Source: M3007 sp031425155 (GTDB lineage Bacteria; Bacteroidota; Bacteroidia; Chitinophagales; Saprospiraceae). Taken from it: 64,000 nt of DNA. The DNA lies in contig JANPIV010000131.1 in assembly GCA_031425155.1 (NCBI GenBank), positions 1-64,000 of the forward strand, given 5' to 3'. This document shows, piece after piece, positions 32,599 through 41,606 of this stretch. Below the pieces are notes generated by a model, which was given only the letters and a program-made list of their open reading frames with translations, searched no databases and was not told the DNA's origin. How positions within the stretch are numbered: the stretch's first letter is position 1; the number at the start of each line of letters is the position of its first letter. A program made the translations under genes and the position numbers.

Positions 32599-34143
32599 AT
32601 GAATTGGAAAATAAAAACAATTTTATTATTGTTAGCAGTAGCCTGGACGACAGGACTGGCCGCACAAAATGAAGGCATCCGGGTGCTGGAAGAGCGGCTG
32701 GTGGCGGCTTCCGGTGCAGCGCGGGCAGGACTGCTGATCGCCCTTTCGGAAGCCAATTATCAGGCTGGTCAATGGGACAAAGCTGCTGACTGGGCATCGG
32801 AAGGAGAAGAACTTTGCAAGAAAATAAAACAGCCTGCTCTGCGCGCGGTGGCCCTGAATCGTCAGGGCAAAGCCATGCTGGCCGCGGGCAAGCGCAAAGC
32901 CGCCGGCAAATTCGAGCAGAGCCTCGAAGTGCTGCGCGATGGCGGTTTGTACGACAAGACGCTGGCCCTCGATAACCTCAACAATTTGTACCGCATCGCC
33001 GAATCGGCTGGCCGCGATAAGGAACAGCTGCGCATCGAAGGCGAGATCGCCCGCTTGCAGGGCAAGGTCGCCGTTACCGTTCCGCTGCCGCCCGATCCGC
33101 CGGTCACCCGACGCGATATTCGGGCCTTGCAAACCGAGATCATGTCGGCCAATGCTGCCATGCAGGAAAAGCAGTTGGCTTTATTGGAACAAAGTAAGGA
33201 ATTGCAGGCCCAACTGGCCCAAAAGGAGGCGGCGATCAGTCAAATGACCGATTCGCAGATGAAATCGGCCATGTTGCTCATGCAGCAACGCGCCCTGCTC
33301 GACTCCATGGGTTATCGCTCCAACCTCGATTCGCTTTCCCTGCTCAATTCCAGCCTGGCCCTGCGCGACGCCCAAAGTCAACGCCGCTTCTATTGGGGAG
33401 CCATCGTGGCCTTGCTGCTGCTGGCTGCCGGGTCGCTGTATTTCTTCATGCGCGCCAAGCAAAATGGCCGTATCATGCAGGAAAAAAACAAGATCATCCG
33501 CGAAGAGCAGCAGCGTTCCGAAAGCCTTCTGCTCAATATTCTGCCCGCGCTGGTGGCCGAAGAACTGAAGCAGCAGGGTCGCACCCACGCCCGCCTCTTC
33601 GACGATGTGAGCGTGTTATTCGCTGATTTTGTGGGATTTAGCCGCATTGCCGAAATGCTCAGTCCGCAACAATTGGTCAGCGAACTGGACACCTGTTTCA
33701 AATCTTTCGATCAGATCATCGCCAAATACAACCTGGAAAAAATCAAGACCATCGGCGACGCGTACATGTGCGCGGGTGGCCTGCCCAATGGTGGCGGCGC
33801 GCAACTGCGCGATATGGTGAACGCGGCCCGCGATATGCAGAGCTGGCTCCATGTCTGGAATACCAGTCGCGATGAGCAGGGTTTGCCGCGTTTCGATGCC
33901 CGGATCGGCATTCACAGTGGCCCGGTGGTAGCCGGTGTGGTGGGTTCCAAGAAATTCGCTTTCGATATTTGGGGCGATACGGTGAACATCGCTGCGCGTA
34001 TCGAACAGGCCGGGGAAGGCGGCAAAATCAATATTTCCGGCGCGGCTTACCAGGTCATCAAGTCACAGTTCAACTGCGAATACCGGGGCAAGATCGCCGC
34101 CAAGAACAAGGGCGAGATTGACATGTATTATGTTCTAAATTAG
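32599..34143 (+). CDS. Membrane-anchored class III adenylate cyclase with periplasmic sensor region
   Basis: Protein of 514 residues. Order: signal peptide (MNWKIKTILLLLAVAWTTGLAAQ), helical TPR-like periplasmic region (about 25-150), coiled coil, one transmembrane helix (FYWGAIVALLLLAAGSLYFFM, about 255-275), a signalling helix ending LLLNILPALVAEEL, then a cyclase domain. The metal Asp is in LFADFVGFS (Asp343) and the second in KTIGDAYM. The purine-selecting Lys in LEKIKTIGD and Asp in FDIWGDTVNIAARIE favour ATP over GTP. It would make cAMP in response to a periplasmic cue. It lies between the coiled-coil protein gene and rfbB. Confidence 0.88.
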   Translation: MNWKIKTILLLLAVAWTTGLAAQNEGIRVLEERLVAASGAARAGLLIALSEANYQAGQWDKAADWASEGEELCKKIKQPALRAVALNRQGKAMLAAGKRKAAGKFEQSLEVLRDGGLYDKTLALDNLNNLYRIAESAGRDKEQLRIEGEIARLQGKVAVTVPLPPDPPVTRRDIRALQTEIMSANAAMQEKQLALLEQSKELQAQLAQKEAAISQMTDSQMKSAMLLMQQRALLDSMGYRSNLDSLSLLNSSLALRDAQSQRRFYWGAIVALLLLAAGSLYFFMRAKQNGRIMQEKNKIIREEQQRSESLLLNILPALVAEELKQQGRTHARLFDDVSVLFADFVGFSRIAEMLSPQQLVSELDTCFKSFDQIIAKYNLEKIKTIGDAYMCAGGLPNGGGAQLRDMVNAARDMQSWLHVWNTSRDEQGLPRFDARIGIHSGPVVAGVVGSKKFAFDIWGDTVNIAARIEQAGEGGKINISGAAYQVIKSQFNCEYRGKIAAKNKGEIDMYYVLN

Positions 34144-34154
34144 TTTACCGTTTC

Positions 34155-35210
34155 ATGCAAAAGACAATTCTCATTACCGGCGGAGCCGGATTCATTGGTT
34201 CGCACCTGGTGCGTTTATTAGTGCGGAAATACCCGCATTATCGCATTGTTAATCTGGATGCGCTGACCTACGCAGGCAACCTCGAGAACCTCCGCGATGT
34301 AGAACAGGCCCCCAACTATATTTTCGAGCGGGGCGATATTAATCAGCCTGATTATTTGCAGGACCTGTTTGCCAGATACGACTTTGACGGTGTGATTCAT
34401 CTGGCGGCAGAAAGTCATGTGGACCGTTCTATTGCTAATCCCCTGGCTTTTGTGGAGACCAACGTGCTGGGGACCGTTACGCTGCTGAATACCGCCAAAA
34501 ATGCCTGGCAGGATCGTATGGAAGGCAAGCGATTTTATCACGTCAGCACCGACGAGGTCTATGGTTCGCTGGGGGAAGAAGGTTTCTTTACCGAACAAAC
34601 AGCCTACGATCCGCGCTCGCCGTATTCGGCTTCTAAAGCAGCGAGCGACCATTTTGTACGCGCTTACTGGCATACCTATCATTTGCCGGTGGTGTTATCT
34701 AATTGCAGCAATAATTATGGTTCCTTCCAATTCCCGGAAAAACTAATTCCGCTGGTCATCAATAACATCCGGCAAGGCAAACCACTGCCCATCTATGGCG
34801 ACGGGAAATACACGCGCGATTGGCTGTGGGTAGAAGATCACGCCGCCGCCATTGATGTAATTTTCCATACCGGCGTCTCCGGCGAAACGTACAATATCGG
34901 CGGCAACAACGAATGGAAAAACATAGATTTAGTAGAAAAACTATGCGATATTCTGGACGAATTATTAAATCGTCCGGTAGGTACTGCCCGCCAGCTGATT
35001 ACCTTTGTGAAAGACCGGCCCGGCCACGACCGCCGCTACGCCATAGATGCTTCCAAACTAAAACGGGAACTGGGCTGGGAGCCTTCTATTCGTTTCGAGG
35101 AGGGTTTCCGGCAGACGGCGCAGTGGTATTTGGAACACACGGAATGGCTGCATCATGTGCTGTCGGGAGAATATCAGCGGTTTTATGAGGAGCAGTATGT
35201 GACGCGGTAA
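34155..35210 (+). CDS. rfbB: dTDP-glucose 4,6-dehydratase
   Basis: Extended SDR enzyme of 351 residues. The NAD-binding GGAGFIGSHLVRLL, the HLAAESHVDRSI segment, the catalytic STDEVYG and YSASKAASDHFVRAY (Tyr-x3-Lys), and RDWLWVEDHAAAID are all typical of RmlB/RfbB. It converts dTDP-glucose to dTDP-4-keto-6-deoxyglucose for deoxysugar synthesis in surface polysaccharide. It begins 11 bases after the cyclase stop. No other dTDP-rhamnose genes are in the window. Confidence 0.92.
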   Translation: MQKTILITGGAGFIGSHLVRLLVRKYPHYRIVNLDALTYAGNLENLRDVEQAPNYIFERGDINQPDYLQDLFARYDFDGVIHLAAESHVDRSIANPLAFVETNVLGTVTLLNTAKNAWQDRMEGKRFYHVSTDEVYGSLGEEGFFTEQTAYDPRSPYSASKAASDHFVRAYWHTYHLPVVLSNCSNNYGSFQFPEKLIPLVINNIRQGKPLPIYGDGKYTRDWLWVEDHAAAIDVIFHTGVSGETYNIGGNNEWKNIDLVEKLCDILDELLNRPVGTARQLITFVKDRPGHDRRYAIDASKLKRELGWEPSIRFEEGFRQTAQWYLEHTEWLHHVLSGEYQRFYEEQYVTR

Positions 35211-35240
35211 ATTGGTCAAACTCTTTTTTAAACAATTAAC

Positions 35241-35471
35241 ATGGAAAATATTAAACTTACCATTCTGAAAAACGGCCCTATCCGGGTGGAAGGCGACTTT
35301 GACATCAAAGACCCCGCCGGAAACAATTATGGCCTGATGGGCCGTACGGTCATTTCGCTATGCCGCTGCGGATTGTCGGCCAACAAGCCTTTTTGCGACG
35401 GCTCACACAACCACCATGGCTTCCACGATGAGCCGACGGCTTTTGATTTGCCGCCCAAAAAGGTGGTGTAA
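35241..35471 (+). CDS. CDGSH iron-sulfur protein (mitoNEET-like)
   Basis: Small protein of 76 residues with a single CDGSH domain: SLCRCGLSANKPFCDGSHNHHGF gives the three-Cys, one-His ligand set for a labile 2Fe-2S cluster. Such proteins are linked to iron-sulfur or redox homeostasis. It lies 30 bases after rfbB, perhaps by read-through transcription rather than function. It ends before a strong hairpin at 35510-35580. Confidence 0.88.
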   Translation: MENIKLTILKNGPIRVEGDFDIKDPAGNNYGLMGRTVISLCRCGLSANKPFCDGSHNHHGFHDEPTAFDLPPKKVV

Positions 35472-35509
35472 TGTTTTAACACAAAAGGGGCTTAACAAAA
35501 AAGAGATTT

Positions 35510-35580
35510 AACACAAAAGACACAAAAGACACAAAAGAGGACATAATTCTACTTTTGTGTTCTTTTGTGCCTTTTGTGTT
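35510..35580. terminator. ACACAAAAG tandem-word hairpin
   Basis: Three direct copies of ACACAAAAG occur on the left (from about 35510), with three reverse-complement copies on the right (CTTTTGTGTT, CTTTTGTGC, CTTTTGTGTT at 35553-35580). They form a stem of up to 28 bp with register slippage possible. It lies between convergent genes (CDGSH and rhodanese) and may stop both. Confidence 0.6.
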
Positions 35581-35637
35581 TCAAAACCTTTTTCCCCTAT
35601 ACAACCTTTGTGTTTCAAAAAAACTATTTTTTCAAAT

Positions 35638-36147
35638 CTATTCCTTCCCTCCATATACCTTCTTGCCCTTGCGCAGCCACACGCCCCAAGTCCGGCTAAA
35701 GGCATGGACCCGCTCGGTGGGGCCTTCGGCATTCACGACCGGATGGCCCTGATTGACCCACTCAAAAATGCCGCCATATAGGTTGGAGACGTTGGTAAAA
35801 CCCGCCGTGCGCAGTTGTTCGGTTATTTTTTCGCTGCGGTAGCCTACTGAACAATACACCACTACGGGCGCATCTTTGGCCAGGGTGGCAGGCAATGCTG
35901 CTATCGTAAAATGATCGTACCCCACCGGGATGGCCCCTTCCAGATGGCTCACCGCGTATTCCTGCGGCTCGCGGGCATCCAAGAAGACGAGATGGGCATG
36001 GTCGCGGGCGGCCTCCTGCACCTGCATTTCCGGCACAGTGTGCTGAAGCAGGCCTTTCAGCATCAGGCGATAAGGCCCACTTTTTACCTGCGCAAAAGTG
36101 GTCATCGCCAAAAGAAGCAAACCGGAAGCAAACAGCATTTTTTTCAT
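35638..36147 (-). CDS. Exported rhodanese-like protein
   Basis: Protein of about 169 residues with a signal peptide (MKKMLFASGLLLLAMTTFAQ) and one rhodanese domain: FLDAREPQEYAVSHLEGAIPVG, then the active-site loop VVYCSVGYRSEKITEQLRTAGF with Cys, then NLYGGIFEWVNQGHPVV. The family moves sulfane sulfur, here probably in the periplasm; the acceptor is unknown. The frame is open upstream to 36249 but the signal peptide sets the ATG ending at 36147. Confidence 0.85.
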   Translation of the reverse strand: MKKMLFASGLLLLAMTTFAQVKSGPYRLMLKGLLQHTVPEMQVQEAARDHAHLVFLDAREPQEYAVSHLEGAIPVGYDHFTIAALPATLAKDAPVVVYCSVGYRSEKITEQLRTAGFTNVSNLYGGIFEWVNQGHPVVNAEGPTERVHAFSRTWGVWLRKGKKVYGGKE

Positions 36148-36555
36148 CTTGAAGAAGGGTGAAGCAATGACTGAACAAATTTTGTGTCGTGTCGGTTGCC
36201 ATCTGCTTAAAAGCCCCCTCCGACTCCTCCGTAAAGGGGGAGAGTGCATTGAGCGGAGCTTGGAGATTTATGCTTTTTTACTTGCCTTTTTGCCATTTGC
36301 TCATTTGCCCTTTCCCTCTTGCCTTTTCCCTAAAATGAAGTACCCGGCTACTCCGCAGGGAGCACCGGGCACTTAGATTTTAAGGAAACCAAGACGAGGG
36401 CCGATTGAAAAAAAAATTCCTACTGCCAAAAGGGACAGCAGTAGGAACATCAAAACATACTATGAGAAAACTTGTCTGCAAGATAAATGCACGTTGCGCG
36501 AAAGGAAAACATCTTTTTAGAAAGCGGTCGTTTTTTCGAGATAACGGTTTTTAAA
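36148..36555. other. Intergenic region between prs and the rhodanese gene
   Basis: No gene is seen. It contains a GCCCCCTCCG/AAAGGGGGAG hairpin (about 36211-36242), a run of TTGCCnTTTG words (36281-36331), a stem AAGTACCCGG/CCGGGCACTT (36338-36374) and the prs terminator (36407-36446). The TTGCC words recur at 16066-16100 and, reversed, at 41426-41460. Confidence 0.6.
36407..36446 (-). terminator. Intrinsic terminator of prs
   Basis: On the minus strand TCCTACTGC pairs with GCAGTAGGA around an 11-base loop. The stem is followed by a run of T (A tract 36408-36416 on the plus strand). This is a classic intrinsic terminator about 110 bases after the prs stop. Confidence 0.75.
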
Positions 36556-37491
36556 TCAAAGTTGTCCCATAAATAGAGCGGCAATGGACTTATGTTCCAC
36601 CGTATTACGGATGGCCCGCGAGAAAAGTTTGGCGGTCGAAAGCACCTTGATTTTGGGCGATTCCTGACGCAGCGGAATGGTATCACAGACGATCAATTCG
36701 GTGAGCCGGGAGTTTTCGATGTTTTCATAAGCCTTGCCCGACAGCACCGGGTGGGTACAAATAGCCCGTACCGATTTAGCTCCTTTCTCAATAATGGCAT
36801 CGGCTGCTTTGCAAAGCGTACCAGCCGTATCCACCAGGTCGTCCACCAGTACCACATCGGCTCCTTTCACATCGCCGATCACCGTCATGGAAGCCACCTC
36901 GTTGGCCTTGGTGCGGTATTTATCGCAGATCACCAGTTCGCGTTTGAAGCGCATGGAGTAGGTGCGGGCCCGTTTCACGCCGCCTACATCGGGGCTGGCA
37001 AAAATAGTATTCGACATATCCTGGCTTTCCAGGTAGGGCATGTAGATGGCTTCCGAACGCAGGTGATCCACCGGAATATCGAAAAATCCCTGCACCTGAT
37101 CGGCGTGGAGGTCCATCGTCATAATGCGGTTGGCCCCGGCGGCAGTAAGCAGATTGGCGACGAGTTTGGCACTGATGGGCACGCGGGGTTTGTCCTTCCG
37201 ATCCTGACGGGCATAGCCGAAGTAGGGAATGACGGCGGTGATGTAACCCGCCGAGGCACGTTTGGCCGTATCAATCCAGAGCAACAGTTCGACGAGATTA
37301 TCGTGCGGCTGGCAAGTGCTTTGGATAAAAAAGGAAAAGGAACCGCGTACGCTTTCGTTCAGGATGGTTTGCATTTCGCCATCGCTGAACCGGGCCAGCG
37401 TAGTGTCGCCCAGATGAGCATCAAAATGGAAAGCAATGTCGCTGCCCAATTGTTGGGAAGCCGTGCAGGCAAAGAGTTTTACTTCGGGCAT
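36556..37491 (-). CDS. prs: Ribose-phosphate pyrophosphokinase
   Basis: PRPP synthetase of about 311 residues, the normal length from the ATG ending at 37491 (MPEVKLFACTASQQLG). Motifs include FSDGEMQTILNESVRGSFSF, the flexible-loop region YFGYARQDRKDKPRVPISAKLVANLL, MTMDLHADQVQGFFDIPVDHL and the PRPP-binding DVVLVDDLVDTAGTLCKAA. It makes PRPP from ribose-5-phosphate and ATP for nucleotide and amino-acid synthesis. The frame continues upstream to 37542 without homology. Confidence 0.93.
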   Translation of the reverse strand: MPEVKLFACTASQQLGSDIAFHFDAHLGDTTLARFSDGEMQTILNESVRGSFSFFIQSTCQPHDNLVELLLWIDTAKRASAGYITAVIPYFGYARQDRKDKPRVPISAKLVANLLTAAGANRIMTMDLHADQVQGFFDIPVDHLRSEAIYMPYLESQDMSNTIFASPDVGGVKRARTYSMRFKRELVICDKYRTKANEVASMTVIGDVKGADVVLVDDLVDTAGTLCKAADAIIEKGAKSVRAICTHPVLSGKAYENIENSRLTELIVCDTIPLRQESPKIKVLSTAKLFSRAIRNTVEHKSIAALFMGQL

Positions 37492-37561
37492 GGTTGGGCC
37501 GGAATCGGATGCTATGGGTGGAGGAGAAACTGGTGATATCAAGAAGCAGTGAAATTTCGCG

Positions 37562-37569
37562 CAAAAGTA
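37562..37569 (-). promoter_or_regulatory. Candidate -7 element for prs
   Basis: TACTTTTG followed by C on the minus strand is a textbook Bacteroidota -7 element, 71 bases upstream of the prs ATG. A possible TTT at -33 lies slightly too far upstream. Confidence 0.45.
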
Positions 37570-37899
37570 ATCTGGTCAGCAGAGGATTTATGAAATTCGA
37601 TGGATTGATTTGCCAGTTTTCGCTCAAACTGTTCCCCGTGTTGTCTGATGAACGTCATAATCTTGCTCACTGTTGGCAAAACTGTACTTTTTATGGCCGG
37701 GATTAAGTTTTTGCGCGATGTGGATTTCTACCTTTGGCCTTTCCACCCACTCCGAAATTCGCTTGCTTTAACTAACCTGACTGGAAACAGCACAGGCTAT
37801 TTTTCATGCAATATATTAATATTCAATGTATTGTACAATTAAAACCATTTCATACAGTCATCTACTTTCGGCTTTTTCATCAAATCCAATTTTCTGCAC
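37570..37899. other. Intergenic region between prs and the M36 peptidase
   Basis: No gene or clear repeat is seen. TACCTTTG at 37729-37736 points toward the peptidase and could be a -7 element, with TTTTTG only 15 bases upstream, which is short for the consensus. The last 100 bases are AT-rich leader sequence. Confidence 0.4.
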
Positions 37900-40800
37900 A
37901 TGCGTTTTCTTTTACCTATCCGCTTTGGGCTGCTTGCTGGCCTATTCCTGTTTGCGGCCCAAGTGCTCCCGGCGCAAAACGTCCACGAGGCCGCGCTGCG
38001 TTTTTTGCGGGCTGATCCCGCCAAATTCGGGCTTTCTGCCGATGATGTAGCCGATGTGCGCGTCACCGACGAGTACACCACGCAACACAATGGCGTCACC
38101 CACGTCTGGTTGCAGCAACAGTACAACGGTATTCCCGTCTTCAATGCGCTCTTCGGTCTGCACCAGTTGCCCGGCGGCGAAATCGCCCACGTTGGCCACC
38201 GCTTTGAGGCGGGTCTGGCCGGACGAATCAACACGACCGCGCCTTCGCTCAGCGCTTACAAAGCCCTGGAACTGGCTATGGCTCATCTCGGATTCAGCGG
38301 CTTCGCCGTACCGAGCCTGCGTCAAAAAGTAAACGACCGCAACTTTATATTTGAAGGCGGAGCCATTTCTAAAAGTGCAATTCCTGTTTCGATCTGCTAC
38401 ACGCCGATGCCGGATGGACGAGTACACCTGGCCTGGACGATGGTTATTGCACAAGCGAACACTGCCGATATTTGGAACCTCCGGGTGGATGCACAGACGG
38501 GCTTGATTATCAATAAGTTCAATCAAACCAACTACTGCAAAGCCAATCATATTGGTCATACCGGGGAAGATTGTACGGAGGGAATCCCGGCTTTGGCAGC
38601 AGAAAAGCAGCCTGCCCCAGTCGCCGAAGGCGCCTTTGCCGGTGAGCAATACCGGGTATTTGCCTTGCCGGTGGAAAGCCCCGCCCACGGTAGCCGCCAA
38701 CTGCTGGTGGATCCGGCCAGCCCGACTGCCTCACCGTTTGGCTGGCTTGATGTGAATGGACAGAACGGGGCAGAATACACCTACACCCGGGGCAATAACG
38801 TGTTTGCCTACGACGATATCGATAATAATGATGCGCCGCCTGCCGTACCAGGAGCTGACGCAGGCACTTCGCTCAATTTTGATTTTTCTTTTGATGGCAA
38901 CGCCGAACCAACTGCGAATATCAATGCCGCCATTACGAACCTGTTCTACCTGAACAACATGATGCACGACATCTCGTACGGGTTTGGTTTTAATGAAGCG
39001 GCCGGCAACTTCCAGGTCAGAAACTACACGGGCCAGGGCGCAGGAAATGATGCTGTAAGGGCCGAAGCAATAGATGGTGGTGGCGAAAACAATGCTAATT
39101 TCGGTACACCTCCCGACGGCAGCGCACCCACTATGCAGATGTTCCGCTGGGGCCGGGCAGGTGGAAAAATTCTCAACGTTGTCGCTCCTGAAGTAGCCAT
39201 TGGTTCCTATTTTGCCTCCGCATCCGGTACCTGGGGCGCGGATATTACGGAAATACCGGTGACCGGCGAGGTCGTCATCTCCGACGATGGTACTGGCTCC
39301 GCAGATTCTACCAAAGGCTGTAATCCAGCCGCTAATAATCTGACCGGCAAAATTGCGCTGGTGGACCGTGGCGTATGCGAATTCGGCTTTAAAGCCTTGA
39401 CGGCGCAGCAGGCAGGGGCTATTGCCTGTATCATTTGCAACTACCAGGAAGGCACCCTCGGTATGGCCGCTGGCCTGTCGGGTGCACAGGTGACTATTCC
39501 GGTGATCATGCTGCAAAAATCCGACTGCGAGTATCTGAAGCAATTTATTGGCAATGGCCTCACCGTGTCGCTGGCGCAACCGGCGGTGGCCGGTCCTGAT
39601 TTTATTGATGGCGATTTCGATAATGGCATTATTGCCCACGAGTATGGCCACGGTATTTCTACGCGTCTGACCGGCGGCCCCAACAATAGTGGTTGTCTGG
39701 GGAATGCCGAACAAATGGGCGAAGGCTGGAGCGACTTTTTCGCGCTCGCCATTACCGTGAAACCGGGCGATATAGGCAGTAAAAAACGGGGTATCGGCAC
39801 GTATGTGTTTCGGCAGGAAAACAACGATGTGGGCATCCGTCGTTACCCGTATTCTACCGATATGACTATTCATCCGGTTACTTTTGCTACCGTGGCAGAG
39901 AATACCGCAGTACACGCACTCGGTGAGGTGTGGACCGCTATGCTCTGGGATTTGTACTGGGCAATGGTCGAAAAATATGGCTACGAACAAGACCTGAACA
40001 ATGTCAATAGTGGCAATCACCGCGCTATCCAACTGGTGATGGATGGTCTCAAATTGCAGCCTTGTGCGCCCGGCTTTATTGATGGCCGCGATGCCATTAT
40101 ACTGGCCGACAAAATCAATTATGCGGGTGCAGATACCTGCCTGATTATAGATGTTTTCTCGCGGCGGGGTATGGGCGTTGGGGCGAGTCAGGGCTCTAAT
40201 GACGATGCCGGCGACGGCGTGGAAAGCTTCGACCCGATCCCACGCTGCCTGAAAGAACTGAAGATCAAAAAAGTCTGCACACCCACCATCCAACCGGGCG
40301 GCACGGCTACTTTCACCATTACCGTCACCAACCACAAAGACGATCCTGCGCTCAATACGATTGTTACGGATGAACTGCCCGCCGGGCTGACTTTCGCCTC
40401 TGCTTCCAATGGTGGCACTTTCAGTAATGGATTGGTTGTCTGGAATTTAGGCACGTTGGCCAGTGGTCAGGTCACGACCCTCAGCTACACCGCCAAATAC
40501 TTGCCCACTACGGGTTCGCCGGTGTTGTTTCAAGACGTGCTGGATACGGATAATAACTGGACGGGTTTAGCCCTGAAAGGTTCCGAAACGTTTTTTCTGC
40601 AAAGTGATCTGGTAAAAGTCGGTACTTACGCCTGGCAAGCGGGCGAATCCCCCACCGAAGAAACCGATCTGGTACTCGAACAATCCGGCGACCCGATCAT
40701 CATCTCCGGTACACAGCCGACCCTCCGTTTCTGGCATCAGTTCAATACCGGGAATACGGCCAATGCAGGCTTCCTGGAAGTACAAAGAGTGGGTGAAAAT

Positions 40801-41424
40801 CAGTGGTTACGCTTTGAGGCCGATAAAGTGGTACGTGGCGGTTATACTGGCCGGGTGCCTTATGGCACATTCGCCATTCCCTACATCAGTGGCTTTTCCG
40901 GCAATTCCGAAGGCTGGATGCAGTCGTATTTTGATCTGAGCACCTACGCCGGAGAAGAAGTACACGTGCGTTTCCGCTTTGGCACGGACGTCAACACTGG
41001 ATTAGCCGGTGGCGGCTGGTATGTGGATGGCCTGCAATTACTCGATCTCATCAATTTCGACGGAACGGCTACGGTTACTTCTGCCGATGGTGATCTGGCG
41101 ACTGCCAATGCCCCGGAAAAAGGCGTGATCGTGGATGCTGGCAACCTGGTCGCTACACAGGAGCCCACCAATACTTTCGGCCTCTCGGTACAGCCCAATC
41201 CGGCAGACGACCTGCTGCACCTGCGTCTGGCAACGGCTCTGAGCGGCCCGGTACAGGTATCGCTGATTGGTACGGATGGCCGCCTGTCGCTGCGTCGCCA
41301 ACTGGATAATTTTGCTGCCGGTCAGGTGCTGACCCTCGAAGTACAACAAGTGCCCGCCGGACTGTATCTGGTGCGCGTGGAAAGTGCTGAAGGCAGCAGT
41401 GTGACGAAGGTGGTAATCAAGTAA
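37900..41424 (+). CDS. Secreted M36 (fungalysin-like) metallopeptidase with PA, DUF11-type and T9SS domains
   Basis: Large protein of 1174 residues. Order: signal peptide (to AQVLPAQ), FTP-like propeptide (about 40-210), fungalysin catalytic domain with a protease-associated insert (KIALVDRGVCEFGFKALTAQQAGAIACIICN), and the zinc motif HEYGH at about 580-584 with EGWSDFFAL downstream. A DUF11-like beta domain (GGTATFTITVTNHKDDPALNTIVTDELPAGLTF), a jelly-roll-like region and a type A T9SS sorting domain (LSVQPNPADDLLHLRL to the end) follow. It is an extracellular or surface protease. It stands alone between intergenic repeats. Confidence 0.92.
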   Translation: MRFLLPIRFGLLAGLFLFAAQVLPAQNVHEAALRFLRADPAKFGLSADDVADVRVTDEYTTQHNGVTHVWLQQQYNGIPVFNALFGLHQLPGGEIAHVGHRFEAGLAGRINTTAPSLSAYKALELAMAHLGFSGFAVPSLRQKVNDRNFIFEGGAISKSAIPVSICYTPMPDGRVHLAWTMVIAQANTADIWNLRVDAQTGLIINKFNQTNYCKANHIGHTGEDCTEGIPALAAEKQPAPVAEGAFAGEQYRVFALPVESPAHGSRQLLVDPASPTASPFGWLDVNGQNGAEYTYTRGNNVFAYDDIDNNDAPPAVPGADAGTSLNFDFSFDGNAEPTANINAAITNLFYLNNMMHDISYGFGFNEAAGNFQVRNYTGQGAGNDAVRAEAIDGGGENNANFGTPPDGSAPTMQMFRWGRAGGKILNVVAPEVAIGSYFASASGTWGADITEIPVTGEVVISDDGTGSADSTKGCNPAANNLTGKIALVDRGVCEFGFKALTAQQAGAIACIICNYQEGTLGMAAGLSGAQVTIPVIMLQKSDCEYLKQFIGNGLTVSLAQPAVAGPDFIDGDFDNGIIAHEYGHGISTRLTGGPNNSGCLGNAEQMGEGWSDFFALAITVKPGDIGSKKRGIGTYVFRQENNDVGIRRYPYSTDMTIHPVTFATVAENTAVHALGEVWTAMLWDLYWAMVEKYGYEQDLNNVNSGNHRAIQLVMDGLKLQPCAPGFIDGRDAIILADKINYAGADTCLIIDVFSRRGMGVGASQGSNDDAGDGVESFDPIPRCLKELKIKKVCTPTIQPGGTATFTITVTNHKDDPALNTIVTDELPAGLTFASASNGGTFSNGLVVWNLGTLASGQVTTLSYTAKYLPTTGSPVLFQDVLDTDNNWTGLALKGSETFFLQSDLVKVGTYAWQAGESPTEETDLVLEQSGDPIIISGTQPTLRFWHQFNTGNTANAGFLEVQRVGENQWLRFEADKVVRGGYTGRVPYGTFAIPYISGFSGNSEGWMQSYFDLSTYAGEEVHVRFRFGTDVNTGLAGGGWYVDGLQLLDLINFDGTATVTSADGDLATANAPEKGVIVDAGNLVATQEPTNTFGLSVQPNPADDLLHLRLATALSGPVQVSLIGTDGRLSLRRQLDNFAAGQVLTLEVQQVPAGLYLVRVESAEGSSVTKVVIK

Positions 41425-41425
41425 A

Positions 41426-41460
41426 AAGGCAAGGAGCAAAGGGCAAAAGGGCAACAAGCA
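41426..41460. repeat. aaggcaaaagggcaa word
   Basis: AAGGCAAGGAGCAAAGGGCAAAAGGGCAA is a degenerate tandem of a GGCAA word directly after the M36 stop. The reverse-oriented word TTGCCCTTT/TTGCCTTTT occurs at 36281-36331 and about 16066-16100. Confidence 0.5.
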
Positions 41461-41536
41461 AAGTTGGTAGCCCGATTTTATTGGGTTAATCAGTAGCCTT
41501 AAATGCCTTGCCCGAAGCTCGCCAGCCAGTTCTGTA

Positions 41537-41606
41537 AATAACTTTAAAGGGGTCAGGTACAAGATTTTTTTTCAAAAATCTTGTACCAGACCCCTTTAAA
41601 GTTATT
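41537..41606. repeat. Long hairpin, 33-bp arms with one mismatch
   Basis: The left arm (41537-41569) starts AATAACTTTAAAGGGGTCAG and the right arm (41574-41606) is its reverse complement except one base, around a TTTC loop. The core GGGGTCAGGTACAAGA resembles REP-type sequences known from many bacteria. The right end overlaps the stop codon of ctlX, and the gap side ends convergent transcription. Confidence 0.85.

Noticed and set aside
36338..36374. Small RNA or riboswitch upstream of the rhodanese gene
   Set aside because: It is a simple stem-loop close to the prs terminator, with no conserved aptamer elements; evidence is too thin to call an RNA gene.
38731..40335. 534-codon open frame antisense to the M36 peptidase
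   Set aside because: It mirrors the coding bias of the peptidase; the translation is rich in His, Arg and Gly with no domain or signal.
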